From: Bacteroidota bacterium
GTDB lineage: Bacteria; Bacteroidota; Bacteroidia; Sphingobacteriales; Sphingobacteriaceae
DNA length: 47,134 bases
Reading direction: 5' to 3'
NCBI GenBank assembly: GCA_021794195.1
Contig: JAJYRG010000009.1
Coordinates: forward strand, 1-47,134
Below the pieces are notes generated by a model. It searched no databases, was not told where the DNA came from, and was given only the letters and a program-made list of their open reading frames with translations. A program made the position numbers and the translations under genes. This document shows positions 8,820 through 16,889 of the stretch, piece after piece (position 1 is the first letter of the stretch; the number at the start of each line of letters is the position of its first letter).

Positions 8820-9474
8820 TAGGTTTTCGATTATGCTTACGCAAGTATTGATCTGCTTTTGTAAAGTGATTGTTACCCAAAAAACCTCTGTGAGCCGAAA
8901 AAGGCGAAGGATGAGCTGATTGCAATATCAAATGTTTGCGCGCATCAATTAAAGTTGATTTCATGCCTGCATATCTTCCCCATAACATGAAAACCACATG
9001 TTCGGTACAAGACGATACATACCGGATTATACTATCAGTAAATTGCTCCCACCCTTTATTTTGATGGGAACCGGCCTGATGAGCACGCACGGTCAAAGTT
9101 GCATTCAACAGCAAAACCCCTTGTTCGGCCCAGCTTGTCAAATCTCCACTTATGGGCTTTTGAAAACTTTCAATTTCTTTTTCCAGCTCTTTGAAAATAT
9201 TTCTTAGAGAGGGAGGCTGTGTTACCCCTGGAGGAACCGAAAAAGACAAGCCATGAGCCTGCCCCACTCCGTGATAAGGATCCTGTCCTAGGATAACAAC
9301 TTTAACCTGAGAAAGTGGGGTCAGCCGAAATGCATTAAAGACAAGATCAGCCGGCGGAAACACAACCTTATGTGATCTTTCTTGTTCTACATAGAGTAAA
9401 AGTGACTGCATGTAAGGTTTATCAAATTCATGTTGAAAAATAGAGTCCCAGCTCTCGTGGTATGGTTTAGTCAT
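8791..9474 (-). CDS. ung: Uracil-DNA glycosylase, family 1
   Basis: The protein is 227 residues, the normal length. It carries the water-activating motif GQDPYHG, the LLLNATLTVRAHQAGSH stretch, and the DNA minor-groove intercalation motif HPSPFSAHRGF. It removes uracil from DNA at the start of base excision repair. The gene stands alone on the minus strand. Its 3' end overlaps the DUF6695-like gene by 29 bases in convergent orientation. Function is certain. Confidence 0.97.
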   Translation of the reverse strand: MTKPYHESWDSIFQHEFDKPYMQSLLLYVEQERSHKVVFPPADLVFNAFRLTPLSQVKVVILGQDPYHGVGQAHGLSFSVPPGVTQPPSLRNIFKELEKEIESFQKPISGDLTSWAEQGVLLLNATLTVRAHQAGSHQNKGWEQFTDSIIRYVSSCTEHVVFMLWGRYAGMKSTLIDARKHLILQSAHPSPFSAHRGFLGNNHFTKADQYLRKHNRKPINWNLPAED

Positions 9475-9564
9475 AAAAAATAGTGTTTTTTGAATCTTAT
9501 GTATAATACCTTGTTTTCCAAATGAAATTAACAGATATTTGTAAAGTAAATTTTTAGGTTTAAA

Positions 9565-10101
9565 ATGACAAATTTAACTCGAATTATTATTTGTAGTCTG
9601 CTGACCATCGGTCTCGTAGCCTTATTTTGGACAGGACATTGGGGATGGGGTATCTTAGGTATATTTATCGTTATTTTAGCGTGGGTTACTGTATTTTTTA
9701 ATGAAAAAATGCTGATTGCTCAATGGTATTTACGAAAAGAGAACATGCCGAAAGCCGAGCATTGGCTGTTAAAGATTAAAAATCATGAAAAGGAATTAAT
9801 TTCCGCACAGCATGGATATTACCATATGCTGCTTGGAATGGTAGAGTCTCAAAGAGCTCCGTTAAAATCAGAAAAATATTTTAGAAAGGCTCTCTCTTTA
9901 GGTATACATATGGGTCACAATGTAGCTTTAGCAAAACTTAGTTTAGCAGGAATTGCTATGGCAAAACGCAATAAAAGAGAGGCAGAAAGGCTCTTGAAAG
10001 AAGCCAAAAAAGCTGACAAAAACAACCTTATGGACGAACAAATAAAAATGATGCGTGAGCAAATGAAAAGAGCCGACAGACAACAATTTAAATACAGATA
10101 A
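9565..10101 (+). CDS. Membrane protein with TPR-like C-terminal helices, function unknown
   Basis: The 178-residue protein starts with two hydrophobic segments (IIICSLLTIGLVALFW and WGWGILGIFIVILAWVTVFF). About 120 helical residues follow, in which AEHWLLKIKNHEKE, SEKYFRKALSLG and AERLLKEAKKADK read like degenerate tetratricopeptide repeats. The tail is very basic. The topology suggests a cytoplasmic TPR-like module held at the inner membrane. I do not recognise a named family. It lies between two minus-strand genes and looks monocistronic. Confidence 0.75.
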   Translation: MTNLTRIIICSLLTIGLVALFWTGHWGWGILGIFIVILAWVTVFFNEKMLIAQWYLRKENMPKAEHWLLKIKNHEKELISAQHGYYHMLLGMVESQRAPLKSEKYFRKALSLGIHMGHNVALAKLSLAGIAMAKRNKREAERLLKEAKKADKNNLMDEQIKMMREQMKRADRQQFKYR

Positions 10102-10205
10102 TCCCTCGACAGCGGAGCGGAAGCAGAAGCCCTCCCTATTCCTTCTGATTGCTGCGTTTTGAGTTTAAGCAGTATTCTGAAACGATCTTTTTTTTAAAAT
10201 TAAAG

Positions 10206-10694
10206 CTATTCCTCTTTTTGTTCCTCGGATAACGGGACTTCCACTTCTAAGAACTTTCCCTCTTTGCTGTTTTCCTGGAACACAAGTTTCACATATTCCG
10301 AATGTGTATCCTCAGGCCAATTAACATAGTTAATCACTAATTCAACGGGCTTATTATGTTTTAGCAGATAGTCTAAATAATTTTGCCTCGTTTCTGCCTG
10401 TACCATCACCCGATCCAATTGTATAGTCGAAAACATGTGCCCCTTACCCTTATCGTCAATTAGCTGACTTGCAAAAGTGTTTAATCTAAATTCCCGTGGT
10501 TTTTTTTCATAAGAAATCAAATACAAGGCAACTTCAACTGCTTCTTTTTCCTTATCTACTGTTATTTCTTTCAGGTCAATCTGTATATCGTCTATGATAA
10601 TTTTAGTCGTATCTACTTGGGCATAAGTGACTCCTAGTGATAACAAGCACACCAGCAGACTCCATTTTATTTTTATAAAGAATTCCCTTTTCAT
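10206..10694 (-). CDS. Exported protein of unknown function
   Basis: The 162-residue protein has a clear signal peptide (basic MKREFFIKIKW, hydrophobic SLLVCLLSLGVTYA, then QVD). The mature part is beta-rich and charged (EKEAVEVALYLISYEKKPREF, LVINYVNWPEDTHSEYVKL) and has a very acidic end. It lacks a lipobox, so it should be periplasmic or secreted. It starts 12 bases after the DUF4293 gene, so the two probably share a transcript. No family recognised. Confidence 0.75.
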   Translation of the reverse strand: MKREFFIKIKWSLLVCLLSLGVTYAQVDTTKIIIDDIQIDLKEITVDKEKEAVEVALYLISYEKKPREFRLNTFASQLIDDKGKGHMFSTIQLDRVMVQAETRQNYLDYLLKHNKPVELVINYVNWPEDTHSEYVKLVFQENSKEGKFLEVEVPLSEEQKEE

Positions 10695-10706
10695 ATATGC
10701 ACAATT

Positions 10707-11165
10707 TTATCTCAATCTATCTGCTGATTTTATAAGTCTTTCGTCTTTTATGATGCCGTTAATGGCTAAAACTAAAAATAATATGGCTATAGGCAACAGA
10801 AAAAAGCCTATTCCAATATTTTTCGCACCCAAAAACTGATTGGCATCCGACAAAATGGAGCCTGCTGTAGTGTACATCCAAACTCCCAGTAATACTACCA
10901 TAACTATGGCTAAATAGATAAGTCTGAGTTGTAATTTCCGGGTTTTATATTTGAATATTATAAACAAAGGCAAAAGCCCTGTAATTATTGTCATAATTGT
11001 TTGCAGATAATGAGATTCAATTTTCTGTATCTCGTTATCTATAGAGCCATATATTCCCAATACTTCAATCTGTAAATCTATATAATTTACATAAGGAAAT
11101 AAAAAAAGTCCAAAAATTGTTAATCCGCTAAGAAATAGCCATAAAGTTTGAATGCGCTGTATCAT
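10707..11165 (-). CDS. DUF4293 family integral membrane protein
   Basis: The 152-residue protein has four hydrophobic segments (near residues 8-25, 55-72, 80-100 and 118-138) and the opening MIQRIQTLWLFL typical of DUF4293, a Bacteroidota-restricted family of four-helix membrane proteins with no known function. It is divergent from truA across a 124-base spacer that holds a good promoter for this strand. Confidence 0.85.
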   Translation of the reverse strand: MIQRIQTLWLFLSGLTIFGLFLFPYVNYIDLQIEVLGIYGSIDNEIQKIESHYLQTIMTIITGLLPLFIIFKYKTRKLQLRLIYLAIVMVVLLGVWMYTTAGSILSDANQFLGAKNIGIGFFLLPIAILFLVLAINGIIKDERLIKSADRLR

Positions 11166-11195
11166 ATATTTGTTTTAAAAAGAGATCCTTATAAA

Positions 11196-11225
11196 CAAAG
11201 ATACCATATTCTCGAAAAATTACAA
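11196..11225 (-). promoter_or_regulatory. Putative promoter of DUF4293 gene
   Basis: On the minus strand TTG (11225-11223), 19 bases and TATCTTTG (11203-11196) fit the Bacteroidota consensus closely. Predicted start is near 11190, about 25 bases before the gene. Confidence 0.6.
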
Positions 11226-11277
11226 TTTTAGATTCTATCTCTTTATAAAAATCTCCATAAGAAAGCATCGAAATCCT

Positions 11278-11285
11278 TAACTTTG
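11278..11285 (+). promoter_or_regulatory. -7-like box immediately before truA start
   Basis: TAACTTTG matches TAnnTTTG and ends only four bases before the truA GTG start codon. If used, the transcript would be leaderless. No TTG element is visible about 20 bases upstream. Confidence 0.35.
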
Positions 11286-11289
11286 TGCT

Positions 11290-12048
11290 GTGAGTAAAAA
11301 AGAATATAGATATTTTTTGGAGATTGCATATAAAGGCACAGCTTATCACGGTTGGCAAATTCAAAAAAATGCTGTTTCCGTGCAAGACATATTGCACAGC
11401 AAAATGGAGGTACTACTACAAGAACCTGTTCTAACAATAGGTGCAGGCCGAACAGATACTGGAGTGCATGCCAAGCAAATGTACGCTCACTTTGACACAA
11501 CAAAACTGGGGGGAATAAACAAAGAGGAAAGATTTCTGTATTCTTTAAACTCGCTTTTGCCCAGAGATATTGCTATAAAAAACATTTTGAAAGTAGCAGC
11601 TGATGCGCACGCTCGATTCGATGCCACAGAACGATCGTATGAATACCGTATGCATTTTTCTAAAAATCCATTTTTACAAGAATTTTCGAGTTTTCAACGT
11701 AAAAAACCAAATATAGAAAAAATGAATAAAGCGGCTAAACTCCTATTAGGAGAAAAGGACTTTTCTTGCTTCAGCAAAAGCCGAACACAAGTTTTTACCA
11801 ATATTTGTACGATCAAGAAAGCAGAATGGAAATGGGAAAGTGACTCTTTGGTATTTCATATTACAGCAAACAGATTTTTGCGCAATATGGTAAGAGCTAT
11901 TGTAGGCACCTGCTTAGAAATCGGACTCTCTTCAAAATCGGCCCCGTATATTACGGAAATAATAGAGAGTAAGAATAGAAGCATGGCCGGTTCATCTGTC
12001 CCAGCGCATGGCTTATATTTAACAGCAGTAAAATATCCTTATCTTTAA
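11290..12048 (+). CDS. truA: tRNA pseudouridine(38-40) synthase TruA
   Basis: The 252-residue protein has the TruA catalytic motif GAGRTDTGVHA with the catalytic aspartate at residue 56, plus YKGTAYHGWQIQ near the start, SYEYRMHFSKNPF and RFLRNMVRAIVG. It isomerises uridines in the tRNA anticodon stem-loop. Translation appears to begin at GTG (11290), since no ATG lies in frame nearby and the family normally starts this close to the YFLEIAYKGT strand. It is followed after 34 bases by an ABC exporter. Confidence 0.95.
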   Translation: MSKKEYRYFLEIAYKGTAYHGWQIQKNAVSVQDILHSKMEVLLQEPVLTIGAGRTDTGVHAKQMYAHFDTTKLGGINKEERFLYSLNSLLPRDIAIKNILKVAADAHARFDATERSYEYRMHFSKNPFLQEFSSFQRKKPNIEKMNKAAKLLLGEKDFSCFSKSRTQVFTNICTIKKAEWKWESDSLVFHITANRFLRNMVRAIVGTCLEIGLSSKSAPYITEIIESKNRSMAGSSVPAHGLYLTAVKYPYL

Positions 12049-12082
12049 CTTTATTTATCTTTATCAAAAAAAGAAATAAACA

Positions 12083-13852
12083 TTGGCACAAGACAAAATA
12101 ACCGGAAAAACATACGACAGTAAAATCCTCCGAAGAATGGTACGCTATATGCGGCCGTACAGGTCTATTTTTTGGGTTTCTGTTGTTTTAACGATTGCTT
12201 TAGCTGCAGTAGCTCCTGCTTTGCCACTTTTGATAGAAAACACTTTAGATAAATATATCTTGTTGGGCGACAGTTCGGGGCTAAACACCATGTTACTGCT
12301 GATGATAGCTTTGCTACTGCTGCAAACCGTTATCCGTTATTTTCATACCCTTATGACGAATACCCTGGGGCAATCGGTTATTCGGGACATACGTGTCCAG
12401 GTGTTTAACCATATCACAAGCCTTCGTTTGAAGTACTTTGACAACACTCCTATTGGCCGATTGATTACGCGTACAGTTTCTGATCTGGAAACTATCGCTA
12501 ATATATTTTCAGAAGGATTGATACAGATTATCGGGGATTTACTGCAGCTTGTTGTTATTCTCATGGTTATGTTTTTCACAGACTGGCGTTTAACTCTTAT
12601 CGTTTTAATTCCTTTACCTTTGATGGTTATCGCCACCTATATTTTCAAAGAAGCCATGAAGTCTGCTTTTAAAGATGTTCGCTTATGGGTTTCCAATCTG
12701 AATACTTTTTTACAAGAACATATTTCCGGCATTAGCATCATTCAGTATTTTGCGAGAGAAGAGCAGGAAATGAACAAGTTCAAAAAAATCAATAAAAAGC
12801 ACACAGACGCGCATGTCCGCGCCAATTGGTATTTTTCCATATTTTTTCCGGTGATGGAAGTCATCGTTGCTGTAGCTTTAGGCTTATTAGTTTGGTACGG
12901 TTCAAAGCAAATACTGGCTGATTACATTTCTCCGGGAGTTGTCGTCGCATTTATCATGTATATAAACATGATTTTTAGACCGATCCGCGAGTTGATTGAT
13001 AAATTCAATACCTTACAAATGGGTATGGTATCTGCGGAGCGGATTTTCAACGTATTAGATACAGATGCTTTTACGCCCAATGAAGGAGAGTTGCAACCTG
13101 AAGCCTTACGCGGAGAAATTGAGTTTAAGAATGTGTGGTTTGCCTATATAGAGGAAAACTGGGTATTAAAAAATATTTCTTTTCATGTGAAAGCAGGAGA
13201 AACGGTAGCATTAGTAGGTGCTACTGGCGCCGGAAAATCTTCTACGATCAATATTTTAAGTCGTTTCTATGAAATAAACAAAGGAGAAATCTTATTAAAC
13301 AATATTGATATACGTCAATATGAACTCAACTATTTACGCAGAAATATAGGTACGGTCCTCCAAGATGTTTTCTTGTTTTCTGACAGTATTTTTAATAATA
13401 TCACCTTGCATAATCCAGATATAAAGAGAAAAGATGTAATCGAAGCGGCCAAAAAAGTAGGCGCTTATGATTTTATTATGCGTTTGCCCGGCGGAATGGA
13501 TTATCAGGTACAAGAGCGCGGCGCTACCCTTTCTGCAGGGCAAGCTCAATTGATTTCTTTTATCCGGGCCTTAGTACATGATCCTAAAATATTGGTGCTG
13601 GATGAGGCTACTGCTTCTGTAGATACCGAAACCGAAGAAATGATTCAGATAGCAATAGATAATTTGATGAAAGGAAGAACCGCTATCGTCATCGCTCATA
13701 GACTTTCTACTATACAAAAAGCGGATAAAATCATTGTCTTAGATAAAGGCGAAATAAAAGAAATGGGAAGCCATCAAGAATTATTGAATTTAGACGGATA
13801 TTACAGAAGGTTGTTTGATTTACAGTTTACCTCTGCAGGAATCCAATCGTAA
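12083..13852 (+). CDS. ABC exporter, MsbA-like half transporter
   Basis: The 589-residue protein fuses a six-helix type I exporter membrane domain (about residues 30-310) to an ATPase domain. Walker A GATGAGKSS starts near residue 379. The signature is LSAGQ, not LSGGQ, near residue 483. Walker B with the D-loop is ILVLDEATASVD, and the switch histidine is in IAHRLS. Such homodimers flip lipids, lipid A precursors or drugs, and the substrate here is not evident. The start is TTG (12083, AQDKITGKTYD), which gives the usual N-terminus. It lies 34 bases after truA. Confidence 0.92.
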   Translation: MAQDKITGKTYDSKILRRMVRYMRPYRSIFWVSVVLTIALAAVAPALPLLIENTLDKYILLGDSSGLNTMLLLMIALLLLQTVIRYFHTLMTNTLGQSVIRDIRVQVFNHITSLRLKYFDNTPIGRLITRTVSDLETIANIFSEGLIQIIGDLLQLVVILMVMFFTDWRLTLIVLIPLPLMVIATYIFKEAMKSAFKDVRLWVSNLNTFLQEHISGISIIQYFAREEQEMNKFKKINKKHTDAHVRANWYFSIFFPVMEVIVAVALGLLVWYGSKQILADYISPGVVVAFIMYINMIFRPIRELIDKFNTLQMGMVSAERIFNVLDTDAFTPNEGELQPEALRGEIEFKNVWFAYIEENWVLKNISFHVKAGETVALVGATGAGKSSTINILSRFYEINKGEILLNNIDIRQYELNYLRRNIGTVLQDVFLFSDSIFNNITLHNPDIKRKDVIEAAKKVGAYDFIMRLPGGMDYQVQERGATLSAGQAQLISFIRALVHDPKILVLDEATASVDTETEEMIQIAIDNLMKGRTAIVIAHRLSTIQKADKIIVLDKGEIKEMGSHQELLNLDGYYRRLFDLQFTSAGIQS

Positions 13853-14054
13853 CTGGATTACCTCCACATTTAATTTCAGATATATTTTGTTTAATACCGA
13901 GGTTATTCACTTCGGAAGCAAAGACGGGAACAAATCGGAATGGAACAAACTCTTCAATTAATGATTAACAATCCGTTTAAAAAGTAAGTTGGCCGCATAA
14001 GTAGGTTCATATTGTTAGGTTATTTTATCTTTTTTAAAAAAATAGAATAAAATG
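13853..14054. other. Intergenic stretch left of the LacI promoter
   Basis: This is the first part of a 462-base gap between the ABC exporter and the lacI-type gene. No gene is supported. A degenerate pair of half sites (GATTAAC, then CCGTTTAA, near 13963-13980) resembles the operators further right. No clear terminator for the exporter was seen. Confidence 0.4.
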
Positions 14055-14086
14055 TTTGGTGTTGATTAAACGATTAACTATATTTG
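14055..14086 (+). promoter_or_regulatory. Strong putative promoter of the LacI-led locus
   Basis: TTTG (14055-14058), 20 bases and TATATTTG (14079-14086) match the Bacteroidota consensus almost perfectly. The first operator (14066-14077) fills the spacer, so a bound repressor would block RNA polymerase. It is the only good TAnnTTTG promoter I found between genes from 13.9 to 32 kb. The leader to the regulator ATG is about 220 bases. Confidence 0.65.
14066..14077. promoter_or_regulatory. Operator 1 for LacI-family regulator
   Basis: TTAAACGATTAA is a near-palindrome centred on CG, the form expected for LacI-family operators. It lies between the two promoter elements of the regulator gene. Confidence 0.6.
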
Positions 14087-14276
14087 TTGTGTGAACTTAA
14101 GATAAGTATGTTATTCTATTAGTATTTACATTTCTAAGCAACTGAATAGCCAGATAAAAAGCATGTTTCAATCACATGAATAATATAAAGTGATTATAAA
14201 TTAATTTCATTGCGTTAATTATGGAAAATAAATTCAAATTAAGATGAGGAGCTTAACTATTTTTACATAAAAACAG

Positions 14277-14288
14277 TTAAACGATTAA
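14277..14288. promoter_or_regulatory. Operator 2 for LacI-family regulator
   Basis: A second identical TTAAACGATTAA, flanked by G and C to give a 14-base palindrome with central mismatches. It is 211 bases from operator 1 (about 20 helical turns) and 26 bases before the regulator ATG. The spacing suits looping repression. Confidence 0.6.
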
Positions 14289-14314
14289 CCTATTATGTTT
14301 ATTTAAAATTTAAA

Positions 14315-15328
14315 ATGAGAAAAAAAACCTCTTTGAAAGATATCGCTGATGCTTTAGGTGTTTCAATAGCAATAGTTTCCTATGTATTAAACAATAAACA
14401 TGAAGGAAGGGTAAGCGAATATAAAGCTAACCAAATCAAGGAAATGGCAAAAAAGATGAACTATTTTCCTAATCAAATCGCAAAAAGTTTAAGGAAAGAC
14501 AAGACTTATACCTTAGGTTTGATTATTGCTGATATTTCGAACTTATTTTATTCTAATATCGCGAGATATATCGAAGATGAGTCGAAAAGACATAACTATA
14601 ATGTAATATTTGGGAGCGCAGATGAAAATGCAGATAAGTTTAAAGAACTGGTGCATGTGATGTTGAGTAGGCAAGTGGATGGAATTATTTTAGCAGCGCC
14701 CAAGGGTACAGAAGCCACATTAAATTATTTGAGAGAGCAGCACATTCCATTTGTACTGATCGACAGGCACTTTCCAGAGGTGGTTAACATCAATACTATC
14801 GGTATCAACAATTATCAAGCTTCATATTCCGTAGTAGAGCATATTACTGAAAACGGATTTAAAAAGCCCGCTATGGTGACGTTAAGCACAGACTTATATC
14901 ATATGAAGGAGCGGACACTAGGGTTTAAGCATGCATCTACGGAACTGCTGGGCATGCAGAGTCCAGAAGTGGTAGAAATTGAAGAAGATATATTGTCAGA
15001 TGAAATAGAAGGTCAGATGCTCAACTTACTGAAAAACGGAACCGATCTGATTTATTTTTCTACAAACAAAATAGCTATGGAAGGTCTGGCCGTATTAGTT
15101 GAACACAATGTCAAAGTACCGAAAAAAATGGGTATTGTTTGTTTTGACAAAGCCGATGCCTACAAAATATTTCATACCAGCATCACCTATGTTGAACAAC
15201 CTCTGAGACAAATGGGGCATGAGGCAGTGGAAGTATTACTTTCATTAATTAATGGGAATCAATTTGCGAAAAGCATCGTGCTTGGCACCCATATCGTCGC
15301 ACAGGATTCAAGCAAACTGCCTAAATAA
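14315..15328 (+). CDS. LacI/GalR family transcriptional regulator
   Basis: The 337-residue protein has the N-terminal LacI helix-turn-helix and hinge (SLKDIADALGVSIAIVSYVL, then NYFPNQIAKSLRK, residues 5-60). A periplasmic-binding-protein-like effector domain follows (TLGLIIADISNLFYSNIARYI, FVLIDRHFP, and the late VEQPLRQMGHEAVE). It is the first gene of a plus-strand run that reaches 32 kb and is followed 33 bases later by the dehydrogenase. Two matching operators lie in its own upstream region, so it probably represses itself and the genes behind it. The effector is likely a sugar, a polyol or a phosphorylated form of one. Confidence 0.93.
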   Translation: MRKKTSLKDIADALGVSIAIVSYVLNNKHEGRVSEYKANQIKEMAKKMNYFPNQIAKSLRKDKTYTLGLIIADISNLFYSNIARYIEDESKRHNYNVIFGSADENADKFKELVHVMLSRQVDGIILAAPKGTEATLNYLREQHIPFVLIDRHFPEVVNINTIGINNYQASYSVVEHITENGFKKPAMVTLSTDLYHMKERTLGFKHASTELLGMQSPEVVEIEEDILSDEIEGQMLNLLKNGTDLIYFSTNKIAMEGLAVLVEHNVKVPKKMGIVCFDKADAYKIFHTSITYVEQPLRQMGHEAVEVLLSLINGNQFAKSIVLGTHIVAQDSSKLPK

Positions 15329-15361
15329 AAATCAAACCGGACAAGATCAAAACTCGCTAAA

Positions 15362-16840
15362 ATGATGTCACCAATAAAACTAAATTCTAAAAACCTTGCC
15401 CATCTGCCGGCATATATTAAAACACCTTTATATGAGCGGGAAAGAGTAAAAACAGGGATAGTACACATCGGAGTAGGCGGGTTTCACAGAGCGCATCAAG
15501 CGTATTATATACAGCGTTTATTGGAACAGGGACAGGCAAAAGATTGGGGTATTTGCGGCATAGCCCTGCTACCATCTGACCGAAAGATTTATGAAGTATT
15601 ATCCGAACAAGATGGATTATATACATTAATGATTCCCTGTACTGAAGGAAAGTTCTCAGTAGAGGTCATTGGATCTATCACAGAGCTGTTATATGCACCC
15701 GAAAACCCAGGGGCTGTTGTTCAAAAGATGGCCGACGAATCGACCCGGATCATAACACTTACTATTACCGAAGGAGGTTATAATTTTACTCCGGACGGTC
15801 ATTTTAATTGGGATAATGAAGCGGTTTTATGGGATCTCCGGCACCCGGAAGAGCCGAAAACCGTCTTTGGGTATCTTTTTAATGCTCTAAGACTCCGAAA
15901 AACACAAGGAGTAAAAGGGCTGACCATTCAATCGTGCGATAATATCGAACACAATGGTGATATCACACGCCAGATGCTGTATGCATTTATAAAGAAAGCT
16001 GATCCCGAAATGATAGAGTGGTTAGAAGAAAATGTAGTTTTTCCGAATAGTATGGTAGACCGTATTACACCTGTGACAAATGATAATCTTAAAACCAAGC
16101 TTAAAAACCATTACGGAATTAGCGATGGCTGGCCGGTGATCTGTGAGTCTTTTTATCAATGGATTATTGAAGATTCCTTTATAGCCGACAGACCTGAATG
16201 GGAACAAGTGGGCGTGCAGATGGTACCAGACGTTTCACCCTATGAAAAAATGAAGATCCGTCTCTTGAATGGCGGACATACGTTAGTAGGATTGGCAGGA
16301 TATTTATTAGGCTATCGTTACATTTACGAGAGTGTTTCAGATCCTATTATAACAACTTTACTTAAAAGATACATGGATGAAGAGGCGACTTCCACTTTGG
16401 AAGAGGTACCGGGGATCAATCTGAACGAATACAAAAACACACTCATTGAAAGGTTTAAAAACCCGTATATCAAAGACGAAGTCGCCAGAATTATTTCGGG
16501 CAGTTCTGCAAAGTTTCCGAAGTTTATACTTCCGGTTGTTACTGATCAGCTTAAAGGACATCGGTCTGTCCATATCGCTGCCCTTATCGTAGCCAGTTGG
16601 TATCAATATCTAAAATTGAACCTTACTGCTCCTTATTCTATTCAGGATGAGATGGCTTCCCTTTTAATGGAAAGTATTTCACAAGCTGAACAAAAGCATG
16701 ATCCCCTTCTTTTTTTGAATCGTACCGAAGTGTTCGGAGACGTAAAAGAACACCCTCCCTTTACTGAAAGCTTCTTATCACATATAAGTGGGTTGAACGA
16801 TATGGGATTCAAAGAATGGGTTCGAAAAAGATTTGAATAA
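15362..16840 (+). CDS. Mannitol dehydrogenase family protein, probable mannitol 2-dehydrogenase
   Basis: The 492-residue protein has an N-terminal Rossmann domain (IVHIGVGGFHRAHQAYY, residues 32-48) and a C-terminal domain. Asn194 in SCDNIEHNG, Lys298, Asn303 and His306 (K-x4-N-x2-H, KIRLLNGGH) match the catalytic set of Pseudomonas fluorescens mannitol 2-dehydrogenase (Lys295, Asn300, His303, with Asn191). The family also contains fructuronate and tagaturonate reductases, which share these residues. Mannitol oxidation to fructose is preferred because a bacterial-type fructokinase ends the locus and no UxuA or UxaC homologue is present. The start could be either of two adjacent ATGs. SusC begins 49 bases later. 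Confidence 0.88.
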   Translation: MMSPIKLNSKNLAHLPAYIKTPLYERERVKTGIVHIGVGGFHRAHQAYYIQRLLEQGQAKDWGICGIALLPSDRKIYEVLSEQDGLYTLMIPCTEGKFSVEVIGSITELLYAPENPGAVVQKMADESTRIITLTITEGGYNFTPDGHFNWDNEAVLWDLRHPEEPKTVFGYLFNALRLRKTQGVKGLTIQSCDNIEHNGDITRQMLYAFIKKADPEMIEWLEENVVFPNSMVDRITPVTNDNLKTKLKNHYGISDGWPVICESFYQWIIEDSFIADRPEWEQVGVQMVPDVSPYEKMKIRLLNGGHTLVGLAGYLLGYRYIYESVSDPIITTLLKRYMDEEATSTLEEVPGINLNEYKNTLIERFKNPYIKDEVARIISGSSAKFPKFILPVVTDQLKGHRSVHIAALIVASWYQYLKLNLTAPYSIQDEMASLLMESISQAEQKHDPLLFLNRTEVFGDVKEHPPFTESFLSHISGLNDMGFKEWVRKRFE

Positions 16841-16889
16841 AAACTAAAAAGCAATTATTAAATATTTATTCACCATAACCTTAAATAAC

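Noticed and set aside
11128..11503. Two overlapping minus-strand frames covering the truA start
   Set aside because: They run through the DUF4293 promoter and antisense to truA. Their proteins look like non-coding translation.
13893..13913. Short hairpin after the ABC exporter gene as its terminator
   Set aside because: Only four pairs around a long loop and no T-run.
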